From Akkermansiaceae bacterium UBA1506 (GTDB taxonomy: Bacteria; Verrucomicrobiota; Verrucomicrobiia; Verrucomicrobiales; DEV007), in NCBI GenBank assembly GCA_002323995.1, contig DCQY01000056.1, forward strand, positions 1 through 8,439: DNA of 8,439 nucleotides, read 5' to 3'. Both the position numbers and the translations under genes were made by a program. The notes beneath the pieces are model-generated. The model searched no databases. It saw nothing but the letters and a program-made list of their open reading frames with translations, and was not told the origin of the DNA. Each line of letters starts with the position of its first letter. The stretch's first letter is position 1. Shown here in pieces: positions 1 through 6,852 of the stretch.

Positions 1-42
1 TCCTAAATATTTCACTGCACTGTTTTTATCACCAAACCTCTT

Positions 43-2073
43 ATGCCCGAAAAAGATAATAAGGATGACGCTGACTCCGGCGATAAGTCTCTCGACGAAA
101 AAAAAGCGGAGGCACTGAACCTTTGGGAAAAGGAGGAGAAGAAAGGCGAGCGCAAAGAAAAAGGAGGGGCCTTAGCTGCTGAACAGGGCTCTGTTTCCCA
201 ACATTCCGCGAAGGGGGATGTGAAGCCTGAGGACCACGAGGCGGCTGAAGATCAAGGCAGCGATAGCAGCTTAGAGGAGGTTGACGGTCAAAAAATTATT
301 CACATCAAGCCACCCATTATCGTCAAAGATTTGGCGGAGATGATGGGGATGAAGCCCTTCAAGATCATCCAAGACCTTATGGAGTTGGATGTCTTTGCCA
401 ACCAGACTCAGTCGATCGAGCCTGATGTGGCATCTCAGATTTGCCAAAAGCATGGCTTCGTCTTCGAGAAGGAGAAGCGCGAAAAAGGAGCTGGTGTTCA
501 TAAGGTCGAAGAAGTCATTGAGGTTCCTGAAGTCGAGGATATCCAAGAGGTTGAAGAGGAGAAGCTAGCGATTCGACCGCCGGTTGTCACATTCATGGGG
601 CACGTCGACCACGGGAAAACCTCGCTCCTTGATGCTTACCGGGGATCCCGAGTGGTTCACGGCGAGGCCGGCGGTATCACTCAACACATTGGGGCTTACC
701 AGATCATTCGAAATGACAAGAGTGTGACTTTCATCGATACGCCGGGTCACGCCGCATTTTCTGAAATGCGCGCTCGCGGTGCTGATATTACCGATATCGT
801 TGTCCTCGTTGTTGCGGCTGACGATGGGTTGATGCCGACAACGTTCGAAGCGATCGATCATTGCCGGGCCGCCGGGGTTACCATCATCATAGCGATCAAT
901 AAGGTAGACCTTCCTCGTGCCGATGTTGACAAGGTCAAAGGCCAGCTTCAAGAGAATGACCTGACGCCGGAGGATTGGGGTGGTGAGACGATTTGTGTTG
1001 AGGTTTCAGCCAAAGAGGGAACAGGACTCGATGCGCTTTTTGAAATGATTCACCTTCAAGCCGAGGTCTTGGAGTTGAAGTCAAATCCTGAAGGTGCTGC
1101 GCGCGGTATTGTGATTGAGGCGCGAACAGAGCCAGGTAAAGGGCCCACCGCTACTGTCGTAGTGCAGACAGGCACACTGGACGTCGGGGATGCCTTTATC
1201 TGTGGAAATCATCATGGCAAAGTGAAAGCGCTTATCGATGATACGGGCGCCCGCATTCAGGGTGCGGGGCCGTCTTCTCCAATCGAAGTTGTTGGTTATT
1301 CGGGAGTTCCTAATGTCGGCGATGAACTCATCGAGATGGAGTCTGAGCGCAAAGCCAAAAAACTTGGGGGCGAGCGTCAGGATAATGTCCGCCAAGAGAA
1401 GTTGAAGCCTCAAGATAAGTCCGCGTTGGAGACGCTCTTTGCGAATATCGAGCAGGGTAAGAAGACGACTCTCAAGCTCATTATCAAAGCCGACGTCCAG
1501 GGCTCAATTCAGGCGATCGACAAATCCTTGAATGAAATTCAGTCCGACAAGATCTCAGTCGATATTCTCCGTCAAAGTGCGGGTCCGATTACTGAAGCTG
1601 ACGTACTGCTAGCGAGTGCATCTGACGCAATTTTAATTGGTTTCAATACGAAGGTGGAAAACAAGGCGCAGCCGGTTGTTAAGCGCGAAGGCGTTCAAGT
1701 GAAGCTGTTCTCGATCATTTACGAGCTTATCGATCAAGTGAAGGAGGCGATGCTCGGAATGCTCGAGCCCGAAACCCGTGAGAGTGTGATTGGCCACGCC
1801 AAGGTTTTAGAAGTGTTTAAACTTTCATCTGGCCGTGTCGGGGGGTGCGTTGTTACGGATGGTAAGGTTGTGCGAACAGCGCGGGCCCGAGTGGTTCGCG
1901 ATGGGGTTCCGATCTACGACGGCGGTTTTTCGACGCTAAGACGTTTCAAAGATGATGCGAAGGAAGTTAAGAATGGTCTTGAGTGCGGGATCAAGCTTGG
2001 CAAGTTCAACGATTATCAGAAAGAAGATGTGATCGAATGCTACGAACTCGAGAAGCTAGCTCAGACACTCTAA
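43..2073 (+). CDS. infB: Translation initiation factor IF-2
   Basis: Cytoplasmic GTPase that places initiator fMet-tRNA on the 30S subunit and promotes 50S joining. The first 83 residues are a charged Lys/Glu/Asp-rich linker. Residues about 84-145 resemble the IF2_N domain. The G domain shows G1 GHVDHGKT (186-193), G3 DTPGH (232-236), G4 NKVD (286-289) and G5 SAK (322-324). The domain III signature KADVQGS is at 482-488, and the C-terminal tRNA-binding domain includes G-G-C with C602 and ends in the family-typical CGIKLGKFNDY stretch. At 676 residues it is on the short side for IF-2 because the N-terminal extension is short; the core is complete. The ATG at 43 is the first start after an in-frame TAA at 4-6. 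No Shine-Dalgarno sequence is visible before it. It is probably co-transcribed with rbfA, 58 bases downstream; nusA would be expected just left of the window. Confidence 0.98.
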   Translation: MPEKDNKDDADSGDKSLDEKKAEALNLWEKEEKKGERKEKGGALAAEQGSVSQHSAKGDVKPEDHEAAEDQGSDSSLEEVDGQKIIHIKPPIIVKDLAEMMGMKPFKIIQDLMELDVFANQTQSIEPDVASQICQKHGFVFEKEKREKGAGVHKVEEVIEVPEVEDIQEVEEEKLAIRPPVVTFMGHVDHGKTSLLDAYRGSRVVHGEAGGITQHIGAYQIIRNDKSVTFIDTPGHAAFSEMRARGADITDIVVLVVAADDGLMPTTFEAIDHCRAAGVTIIIAINKVDLPRADVDKVKGQLQENDLTPEDWGGETICVEVSAKEGTGLDALFEMIHLQAEVLELKSNPEGAARGIVIEARTEPGKGPTATVVVQTGTLDVGDAFICGNHHGKVKALIDDTGARIQGAGPSSPIEVVGYSGVPNVGDELIEMESERKAKKLGGERQDNVRQEKLKPQDKSALETLFANIEQGKKTTLKLIIKADVQGSIQAIDKSLNEIQSDKISVDILRQSAGPITEADVLLASASDAILIGFNTKVENKAQPVVKREGVQVKLFSIIYELIDQVKEAMLGMLEPETRESVIGHAKVLEVFKLSSGRVGGCVVTDGKVVRTARARVVRDGVPIYDGGFSTLRRFKDDAKEVKNGLECGIKLGKFNDYQKEDVIECYELEKLAQTL

Positions 2074-2131
2074 TTTCTGAGAGTTCGGAGATCGTTTCAT
2101 ATGTTATCTCTTCACAGCCTTAGAGAATGCT

Positions 2132-2503
2132 ATGAGCCAGCGACTAGACCGTGTAAACGAACTGCTCAAGCGCGAGATTAGTGCCTGTATTGAGAAAAGT
2201 TTTGAATTCACGAATATTCTTGTGACTGTCCATGCGGTCGAGACAGGCAAGGATCTTAAGGCGGCGACTGTCTTTATAGGTGTTATCGGTGGCCAAGGTG
2301 AGGCGGATCGGGTCATCAGTAAGCTCAATGCAAAGCGCGGCTTCATCCAAGGCGTCGTGATGAAGCGGGTCGTGCTAAGGAATACTCCGAAACTGACTTT
2401 TGTAGTGGATGATTCCGTTGAGCGCGGCGTGCGAGTTTTAAATATTCTCGAAGAGCTGGGTGATATGGACTTGGAAAACAGTGATGAAAGTCCTGACAAT
2501 TAA
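2132..2503 (+). CDS. rbfA: 30S ribosome-binding factor A
   Basis: Small KH-fold protein that binds the immature 30S subunit and helps 16S rRNA 5'-end maturation, notably under cold stress (family knowledge). The 123 residues match the usual RbfA length. The N-terminus RLDRVNELLKREIS (4-17) is typical. The segment from LNAKRGFIQG (65-74) to RNTPKLTFVVDDSVERG (83-99) matches the family signature, in which a Pro and a D-[DE]-S cluster precede the last helix. The acidic tail after about residue 108 is not conserved in the family. The start ATG has no strong Shine-Dalgarno sequence. Its position directly after infB is the standard order and supports the call. Confidence 0.95.
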   Translation: MSQRLDRVNELLKREISACIEKSFEFTNILVTVHAVETGKDLKAATVFIGVIGGQGEADRVISKLNAKRGFIQGVVMKRVVLRNTPKLTFVVDDSVERGVRVLNILEELGDMDLENSDESPDN

Positions 2504-2531
2504 CAGGTGATCGAACGTTCCAAATCGCCTG
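2504..2531 (+). other. Hairpin between rbfA and nrnA
   Basis: Directly after the rbfA stop codon, CAGGTGAT (2504-2511) can pair with ATCGCCTG (2524-2531). This gives an 8-bp RNA stem with one G-U pair and a 12-base loop. No T-run follows, so it does not look like a complete intrinsic terminator. It could be an mRNA-stability or processing element inside the operon, or chance. Confidence 0.3.
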
Positions 2532-2550
2532 GTGTGTCTGGTTAATCAGT

Positions 2551-2554
2551 AAGG
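2551..2554 (+). promoter_or_regulatory. Shine-Dalgarno-like site supporting the GTG start of nrnA
   Basis: AAGG lies 9 bases before GTG at 2564. An in-frame TAG at 2555-2557 rules out any earlier start, and the next in-frame ATG would cut into the DHH domain, beyond the first metal-binding motif. The GTG is therefore the only start that keeps the domain whole. Confidence 0.6.
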
Positions 2555-2563
2555 TAGAAAACG

Positions 2564-3538
2564 GTGAAAGATACGTTTGACAATATTCTCAAAGCCATTG
2601 GCAGCGCCCGCAGAATTGGTGTGACAAGTCACGCCCGTCCCGACGGTGACGCAGTTGGTTCAGCTGTGGCCATGGGGATGATGATCCAAGAGAAGGGGAA
2701 AGAAGTCGCAGTCATTAACTCGGACCCCGTGCCGGAATCGCTCAAGTTTCTTCCCGGTGCCGAACTGATTAAAAAGCCGGAAAAAGGAGGCGAATTTGAT
2801 CTGGTTATCATCTTGGACTCGGCCGATAAAGTTCGCGTTGGGAAGGATTTCTGGGAGGCTGTCGAGGGGCTCAAATTGTTGATTAATATAGACCACCATG
2901 TAAGCAACACTTGTTACGCCGATGTTAATTATGTTGATGCTGACTCGCCGGCTACTGGTCAGATTGTTTATCAACTCGCTAAATACGCGGGTTGGAGTAT
3001 CACACCTGACGTAGCAAAGAATCTCTACGCAGCCATCTCTACAGATACAGGGGGGTTTCGGTATCCTTCGACCTCAGCAGAGACCATGCGTATTGCCGGC
3101 GAGCTTATCGAAATAGGGGTCGATGTCGGTGATATTAATCAACGTTTGTACGAAAACTATCCTCGGCGGCGAGTCGAGATGCTGCAGTATCTCCTCGAGG
3201 GAATGGAGATCAGTGAGGACGGTCGTTTCGCCAGTGTCGAATTGCCTCGAATTGTTTCGGAACAATTGAACCTTCAAACTGGTGATACGGAAGGGGCCAT
3301 TGACACAATCCGATCGATCGACAGTGTCATTGTTGCGGTTTTATTTGAAGAATTGAGTGACGGCATGATTAGAGTCAGTTCACGTTCAAAAAATAAGAAA
3401 TACAGTGTTGGAGATATCTGTGCTGAATTCGGAGGAGGAGGACACACGCTCGCCGCTGGAGCGAGGTTGGCAGGGCCGATTGAGTCAGCTAGAGTGGAGT
3501 TCATGTCCCGGGTCGCGGAGCACATGTCACCGAAATGA
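2564..3538 (+). CDS. nrnA: DHH/DHHA1 phosphoesterase, NrnA-type oligoribonuclease / pAp phosphatase
   Basis: Predicted cytoplasmic, metal-dependent (Mn2+) phosphoesterase. Family members degrade 2-5 nt RNAs and often dephosphorylate 3'-phosphoadenosine 5'-phosphate. Visible motifs of the DHH domain are SHARPDGDAVGS (22-33, with H23, D27 and D29), ILDSAD (D85), DHH (110-112) and STDTGGFRY (159-167, with D161). These are the usual metal ligands. The C-terminal DHHA1 domain has the substrate-binding GGGGH motif at 290-294. At 324 residues the length is normal for NrnA. Translation starts at GTG. Placement after infB-rbfA is common for this family, linking short-RNA turnover with translation genes. 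The exact substrate (nanoRNA, pAp or c-di-nucleotide products) cannot be read from sequence. Confidence 0.93.
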   Translation: MKDTFDNILKAIGSARRIGVTSHARPDGDAVGSAVAMGMMIQEKGKEVAVINSDPVPESLKFLPGAELIKKPEKGGEFDLVIILDSADKVRVGKDFWEAVEGLKLLINIDHHVSNTCYADVNYVDADSPATGQIVYQLAKYAGWSITPDVAKNLYAAISTDTGGFRYPSTSAETMRIAGELIEIGVDVGDINQRLYENYPRRRVEMLQYLLEGMEISEDGRFASVELPRIVSEQLNLQTGDTEGAIDTIRSIDSVIVAVLFEELSDGMIRVSSRSKNKKYSVGDICAEFGGGGHTLAAGARLAGPIESARVEFMSRVAEHMSPK

Positions 3539-3540
3539 CT

Positions 3541-3594
3541 TGTTGGCGTTTTCTGGATTTGTTATCCCATACCAATGAGGAGTATTCGCCAACA
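3541..3594 (+). repeat. 8-bp inverted repeat after nrnA
   Basis: TGTTGGCG (3541-3548) and CGCCAACA (3587-3594) are perfect reverse complements separated by 38 bases. Inside the loop, GGAT (3555-3558) can pair with ATCC (3564-3567) around TTGTT. It begins three bases after the nrnA stop. No T-run follows, so a terminator is not supported. An 8-bp match over this spacing could be chance. Confidence 0.25.
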
Positions 3595-3904
3595 GACCCG
3601 GCTACTACTCCCTGGCGCCACTGCTGGGATAATGACTATCTTGTCGGATGGTTCTAGTAGGAATCATTCCTCTTATGGCAGGGGCGAGAACAGGGCGAAT
3701 GGTGCGGTATTCATAGTGTCGAAGGCTCAGGCTGTGCCGCAGAAGAAATTGATTAAAAAGCCATTCAAAGAGAGTCGTCCGATATCGACAGATCTTCAGA
3801 AGGTCCAGTGGCTATTGCCAACGAATGCGGTGATAGACTCGATCACCGCAGTAACGGTCAATCTGCCGATACGAAAAGTTTCATTTGCTGGCGGACATAA
3901 CTGA
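3575..3904 (+). CDS. Doubtful 109-codon reading frame, hypothetical
   Basis: I do not recognise this protein. It is rich in Ser, Lys and Arg, with no signal peptide, membrane helix or clear motif. It uses more AGG, ATA and CTA codons than the neighbouring genes, which argues against it being a long-established gene. The ATG at 3575 follows ATACCA with no Shine-Dalgarno sequence. Its TGA at 3902-3904 is in the same frame as the membrane protein that starts at 3956, so one stop codon separates the two frames. A strong hairpin (3826-3850) lies inside it. It may be spurious, or a remnant. A real small gene is the less likely reading. Confidence 0.22.
   Translation: MRSIRQQTRLLLPGATAGIMTILSDGSSRNHSSYGRGENRANGAVFIVSKAQAVPQKKLIKKPFKESRPISTDLQKVQWLLPTNAVIDSITAVTVNLPIRKVSFAGGHN
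3826..3850 (+). repeat. 9-bp perfect hairpin
   Basis: TGCGGTGAT (3826-3834) pairs perfectly with ATCACCGCA (3842-3850) around the 7-base loop AGACTCG. No T-run follows, so it is not a standard terminator. A 9-bp perfect stem with so short a loop is unlikely by chance in a few hundred bases. It may be a protein-binding operator or part of a structured transcript upstream of the membrane protein gene. Confidence 0.4.
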
Positions 3905-3955
3905 TGGAAGTGGGAGTGCCTGAGCAAAAAGGTTCTCACGGAATTCGGTAATCGA

Positions 3956-4528
3956 ATGAGGAAATCGCTATCTTTACTTCTTTGCTTCGTGCCTTCGGCA
4001 ATAGTGTTTATTGCAGGGTTGATCCTTGCCGGTTTATACGGGTTCCGTCAGATACCGGATTTGTTTGAGGAGGCCGCGCGTGGCTTGTTGCCTCAGGGAT
4101 TTGAAGCAAACTTGTTAACTAAAGGCAAATATACGGTATGGCTACCAGTCGAAGTTAAAAGTGAATCCGAAAGAGAGAGGGATTGGTTGCCCCCGGGTGG
4201 CCAGGTTTATCTATTGGACTCAGCAAGTGAACAGGAACTTGAGTTGGAAGCCTCAGGCCATAGGGTGAAATTCATCGGAGATGAAAAGTCTGTTTCCCTT
4301 GGATCATTTGAAACCCTAAAGGATGGCCAACTTATTGAGGTGAAGGCGACAGGCTTGGCTGAACCGGTGCTGATTAGCATCTCCTTAGACGACCCCGGAA
4401 AAAAGTTGGCGACGATCTTCACGCTTATCGCCATTGTTGTTATCACATTAATGACTGCAATCTCACTGCTTATGTTTTCGGTTCATCGCTGGACGATTGC
4501 AAAAGAGGCAGGCCTGAAATCGGTCTAG
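3956..4528 (+). CDS. Membrane protein of unknown function with two terminal membrane helices
   Basis: I do not recognise the family. The 190-residue protein has an N-terminal hydrophobic helix (about 5-29) and a C-terminal one (about 152-175). Between them is a segment of about 120 residues with alternating polar and hydrophobic stretches, suggesting a beta-rich domain. Positive charges at R2-K3 and in the last residues (H177, R178, K184, K188) predict both termini in the cytoplasm and the middle domain outside the membrane. There are no obvious catalytic motifs. The start ATG gives a normal membrane-inserting N-terminus; its Shine-Dalgarno is weak. It lies 77 bases upstream of the NfeD-type protease gene on the same strand, so a joint role at the membrane is possible but only inferred. 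Confidence 0.8.
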   Translation: MRKSLSLLLCFVPSAIVFIAGLILAGLYGFRQIPDLFEEAARGLLPQGFEANLLTKGKYTVWLPVEVKSESERERDWLPPGGQVYLLDSASEQELELEASGHRVKFIGDEKSVSLGSFETLKDGQLIEVKATGLAEPVLISISLDDPGKKLATIFTLIAIVVITLMTAISLLMFSVHRWTIAKEAGLKSV

Positions 4529-4605
4529 TCCATAGCGAGTCAAGAATTCGTAATCAGATAGCAAAACAGTTGGACGACTGTGTTCACATTTTCTACTTTT
4601 ATACT

Positions 4606-6810
4606 ATGGGAAGTTTAGTGCCGAAATTTTGGCTGATAGTTGGGGCATTGGGTGCTGCAGTTGCGGTGGATCAGATGGTGGCACAAGATGAGATTTCTGA
4701 CTGGAAAGGAAAACCGCTTATCATTTCTCTCCAAGATGATGACTTAGGGGACTCCAAGCGACTTCGTGAATTCGGTCGCCTTCTCGATAGGGCTGAGAAG
4801 GCAAAGGTTTCCATGATTATTTTTGATTTGGATTTCGACCGTCCGGCGTACGACCTTGATTTTCAGAATGCGGTCGAGCGAGTTGCGGCACTAGCGGTTC
4901 CAACGGTTTCCTACGTTTCATCATCAGCGATCGGTCCTGGTGCTCTGGTCGCGCTCGGCAGCGATTCCATTTATATGAGCGTGTCGGCGATTATTGGTAG
5001 TGCGGCGATTGAATCAATGGCTGCCGATGATGATTCTAAAGAGAGTCAGCAGGTTTTTCAGGCGCAGTCTATCTTGAAAGCGCGTGCCCGCAGTCTTGCC
5101 ACCGAAAAGGGGCATCGAATTGACGTCGCCGAGGCGTTTGTGGATCACAATCAGAAGATTGATGCTCCCTGGGGAAGAATCACTGAGGAGGGTGAGATCC
5201 TCACTTTGACTGCTGATGAGGCGGTTAAAAAAATCGAAGGCAAACCTCTGCTGGCGAAGGGAATTGCTGAATCGATTGGGGAAGTAATCAGGGCCGAAAA
5301 AGTGAGGGGTGAGCCCATAGAAACCAGTCCGCGTGATTTCGCGGCGGCGCTAAATCGGGAACGTCTCAGCGGGGTGGAAGAGGCGGAAAGCGTTACCCAA
5401 GGTGCAGAAGGAAATGCTAGCGGAGAACCTGACTCGAGCTTGTTTGGGCGCCGTGAGGAGGGCAGCTATGCGGGGAAGATAGTTGTTGTAGATATCGGGG
5501 AAGATTCCCTTGCGACGGGAAAGGCCAGTTTTGACTTTATGGATCGAACTCTGAAAAAAGCGGAGTTGGACGGAGCAGAAGCGGTTATTTTCGACATGGA
5601 TACCCCGGGAGGGTTTGCTTGGTATACCGAAGGTCTAGTCCTGGACAGTCTGCAGAGCATCAGTTACCCAACCTACACTTTCGTCAATACTCGTGCAGAA
5701 TCAGCGGGCGCTATTATTGCCGTTGGAACGAGCCACATTTATATGAGGCCTGCGGCTACAATTGGATCTGCTTTAGTGGTTACTGGGAGTGGTCAAGACT
5801 TGAACGAGTCTATGAACGATAAAGTAACTCAGATGATCATCGCGGCGGTTCGGAATGCTGCTGAATTGAACGGTCATAATCCTGATGTAGCCGAAGCGTT
5901 TGTGACGCGGGAAAAAGAAGTCAGAATTGATGGAGAGGTCATCCACGAAGCTGGAAATGTTCTCAACTTGAATACAATTGAGGCGACGGAAATTATCGAT
6001 GGAAGGCCTCTGTTGGCAAAGGGGATTGCAAGAAATTTGCAGGAGATAATCAAGCAAGAGGGTCTTGAAGGCGAAATTGTTAATGCCAAGCCGTTAGGCA
6101 TGGAAGCTTTTGCTCACTGGATTCAAAAAATATCAGTGCTGCTGATCGTGGTTGGTTTGGCCGGTGCCTATCTGGAGATTAATAGTCCAGGGTTTGGTCT
6201 GCCGGGGCTTGTCAGTGTTCTCGCCTTTGGACTCTTTTTCTTTGGAAACTACATGGCCGGTAATCTTGCTGGATACGAACTGGCAGTTCTTCTTGTGCTT
6301 GGATTGGTTCTCATCGGTGTTGAAGTGTTTTTGTTTCCCGGTGCAGTCATACCCGGTGCCGTTGGAGCCGCCCTTGTTCTCGTTGCTCTCGGACTAGCCA
6401 TGGTTGACCGAGTTGATCTAGAATGGAAATGGAATGATTTACCCGGCGCTGATTCGTGGGCTGCTATCTTTAGGCAATCATTTTTTATGCTCTCCTTGGG
6501 GCTGGTAGGTGCGCTGTTGGCCGTTCTGTCAGGAATGCGGTTCATTCCGCATACCCGATTTGGAAATCGTCTCATTCTCGAGGAGACGGTGCCTTCTGGA
6601 GCTTCGATCGAGCTTTCGGAGATTGAAGCGAAAAAGGATAGTTACGTTGGTTTGTCAGGGATGACAACAACGGACCTTCTGCCCTCAGGAAAAGGAAAAT
6701 TTGATGGCAAGTATTTTGATATCGTCGCCGATGGAGAGTTTATCAAAAAGGGCGAAATTATCGAAATCGTGCAACACGAAGGAAGCAGGATCGTCGTAAG
6801 TAGAAAGTAG
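4606..6810 (+). CDS. NfeD-family membrane protein with two ClpP-like protease domains, the first apparently inactive
   Basis: Numbering is from ATG 4606 (734 residues). A signal or anchor helix (about 8-21) comes first. ClpP/S49-like domain 1 spans about 35-231 and domain 2 about 290-485, joined by a polar linker. Then come about five membrane helices (509-525, 529-552, 559-578, 580-601, 625-643) and a C-terminal NfeD OB-fold (679-734, with TDLLPSGKGKFDG). Domain 2 carries DTPGG (332-336), S366 in AESAG and K406, spaced as in the Ser/Lys dyad of the archaeal 1510-type protease. Domain 1 aligns closely but has R-P, G110 and Q152 at the equivalent positions. Known relatives cut stomatin-type membrane proteins; no stomatin gene is present here. 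Start is uncertain: TTG 4570 adds 12 residues, and GTG 4618, with GGGAAG four bases upstream, is a real alternative. Confidence 0.93.
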   Translation: MGSLVPKFWLIVGALGAAVAVDQMVAQDEISDWKGKPLIISLQDDDLGDSKRLREFGRLLDRAEKAKVSMIIFDLDFDRPAYDLDFQNAVERVAALAVPTVSYVSSSAIGPGALVALGSDSIYMSVSAIIGSAAIESMAADDDSKESQQVFQAQSILKARARSLATEKGHRIDVAEAFVDHNQKIDAPWGRITEEGEILTLTADEAVKKIEGKPLLAKGIAESIGEVIRAEKVRGEPIETSPRDFAAALNRERLSGVEEAESVTQGAEGNASGEPDSSLFGRREEGSYAGKIVVVDIGEDSLATGKASFDFMDRTLKKAELDGAEAVIFDMDTPGGFAWYTEGLVLDSLQSISYPTYTFVNTRAESAGAIIAVGTSHIYMRPAATIGSALVVTGSGQDLNESMNDKVTQMIIAAVRNAAELNGHNPDVAEAFVTREKEVRIDGEVIHEAGNVLNLNTIEATEIIDGRPLLAKGIARNLQEIIKQEGLEGEIVNAKPLGMEAFAHWIQKISVLLIVVGLAGAYLEINSPGFGLPGLVSVLAFGLFFFGNYMAGNLAGYELAVLLVLGLVLIGVEVFLFPGAVIPGAVGAALVLVALGLAMVDRVDLEWKWNDLPGADSWAAIFRQSFFMLSLGLVGALLAVLSGMRFIPHTRFGNRLILEETVPSGASIELSEIEAKKDSYVGLSGMTTTDLLPSGKGKFDGKYFDIVADGEFIKKGEIIEIVQHEGSRIVVSRK

Positions 6811-6829
6811 AGATTTCTCTGCCGGAGGC

Positions 6830-6852
6830 GCCCCTACATGGGGGCAATTCTT
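6830..6852 (+). terminator. Weak terminator-like hairpin after the NfeD-type gene
   Basis: GCCCC (6830-6834) pairs with GGGGC (6841-6845) around a 6-base loop, followed by AATTCTTTT. The stem is short but all G-C, and it lies 20 bases after the stop codon. It overlaps the last codons of the convergent sulfatase gene. The T-run is interrupted, so termination may be partial. Confidence 0.4.

Larger units (their letters stand above)
3539..3955 (+). other. 417-base stretch without a convincing gene
   Basis: This lies between nrnA and the membrane protein gene, where many genomes have truB or ribF. The + strand has one 109-codon frame (described separately) and the minus strand has no long frame. 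The +1 frame upstream and inside it (about 3541-3657) also reads openly before two TAG codons at 3655-3660, so the region may hold a decayed gene. It contains an 8-bp inverted repeat (3541-3548 with 3587-3594) and a 9-bp one (3826-3834 with 3842-3850). I recognise no known structured RNA or riboswitch and no good terminator for the preceding operon. Confidence 0.4.

Noticed and set aside
2104..2499. Long minus-strand frame opposite rbfA
   Set aside because: It is the antisense shadow of rbfA: Ser/Thr/Arg-rich with no family features, while the + strand frame is clearly RbfA.
3605..3640. GCCACTG-containing stretch that recalls part of the cobalamin riboswitch
   Set aside because: The other conserved boxes of that riboswitch are missing and the downstream genes have no link to cobalamin.
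3904..3951. 15-codon frame starting at ATG 3904, overlapping the preceding TGA
   Set aside because: Too short, no recognisable content, no Shine-Dalgarno, and it ends before the next gene.
4570..4605. TTG start that would lengthen the NfeD-type protein by 12 residues
   Set aside because: The extra residues are not typical of a signal peptide n-region, and ATG 4606 or GTG 4618 gives a cleaner signal sequence.
4570..4605. Possible promoter: TTGGAC at 4570-4575 and TATACT at 4600-4605
   Set aside because: The spacing of 24 bases is too long for a standard promoter, and the -10 box would overlap the chosen start.
6249..6575. Minus-strand frame opposite the membrane part of the NfeD-type gene
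   Set aside because: Its Arg/Pro/Thr-rich composition is typical of a shadow frame opposite a hydrophobic coding region.
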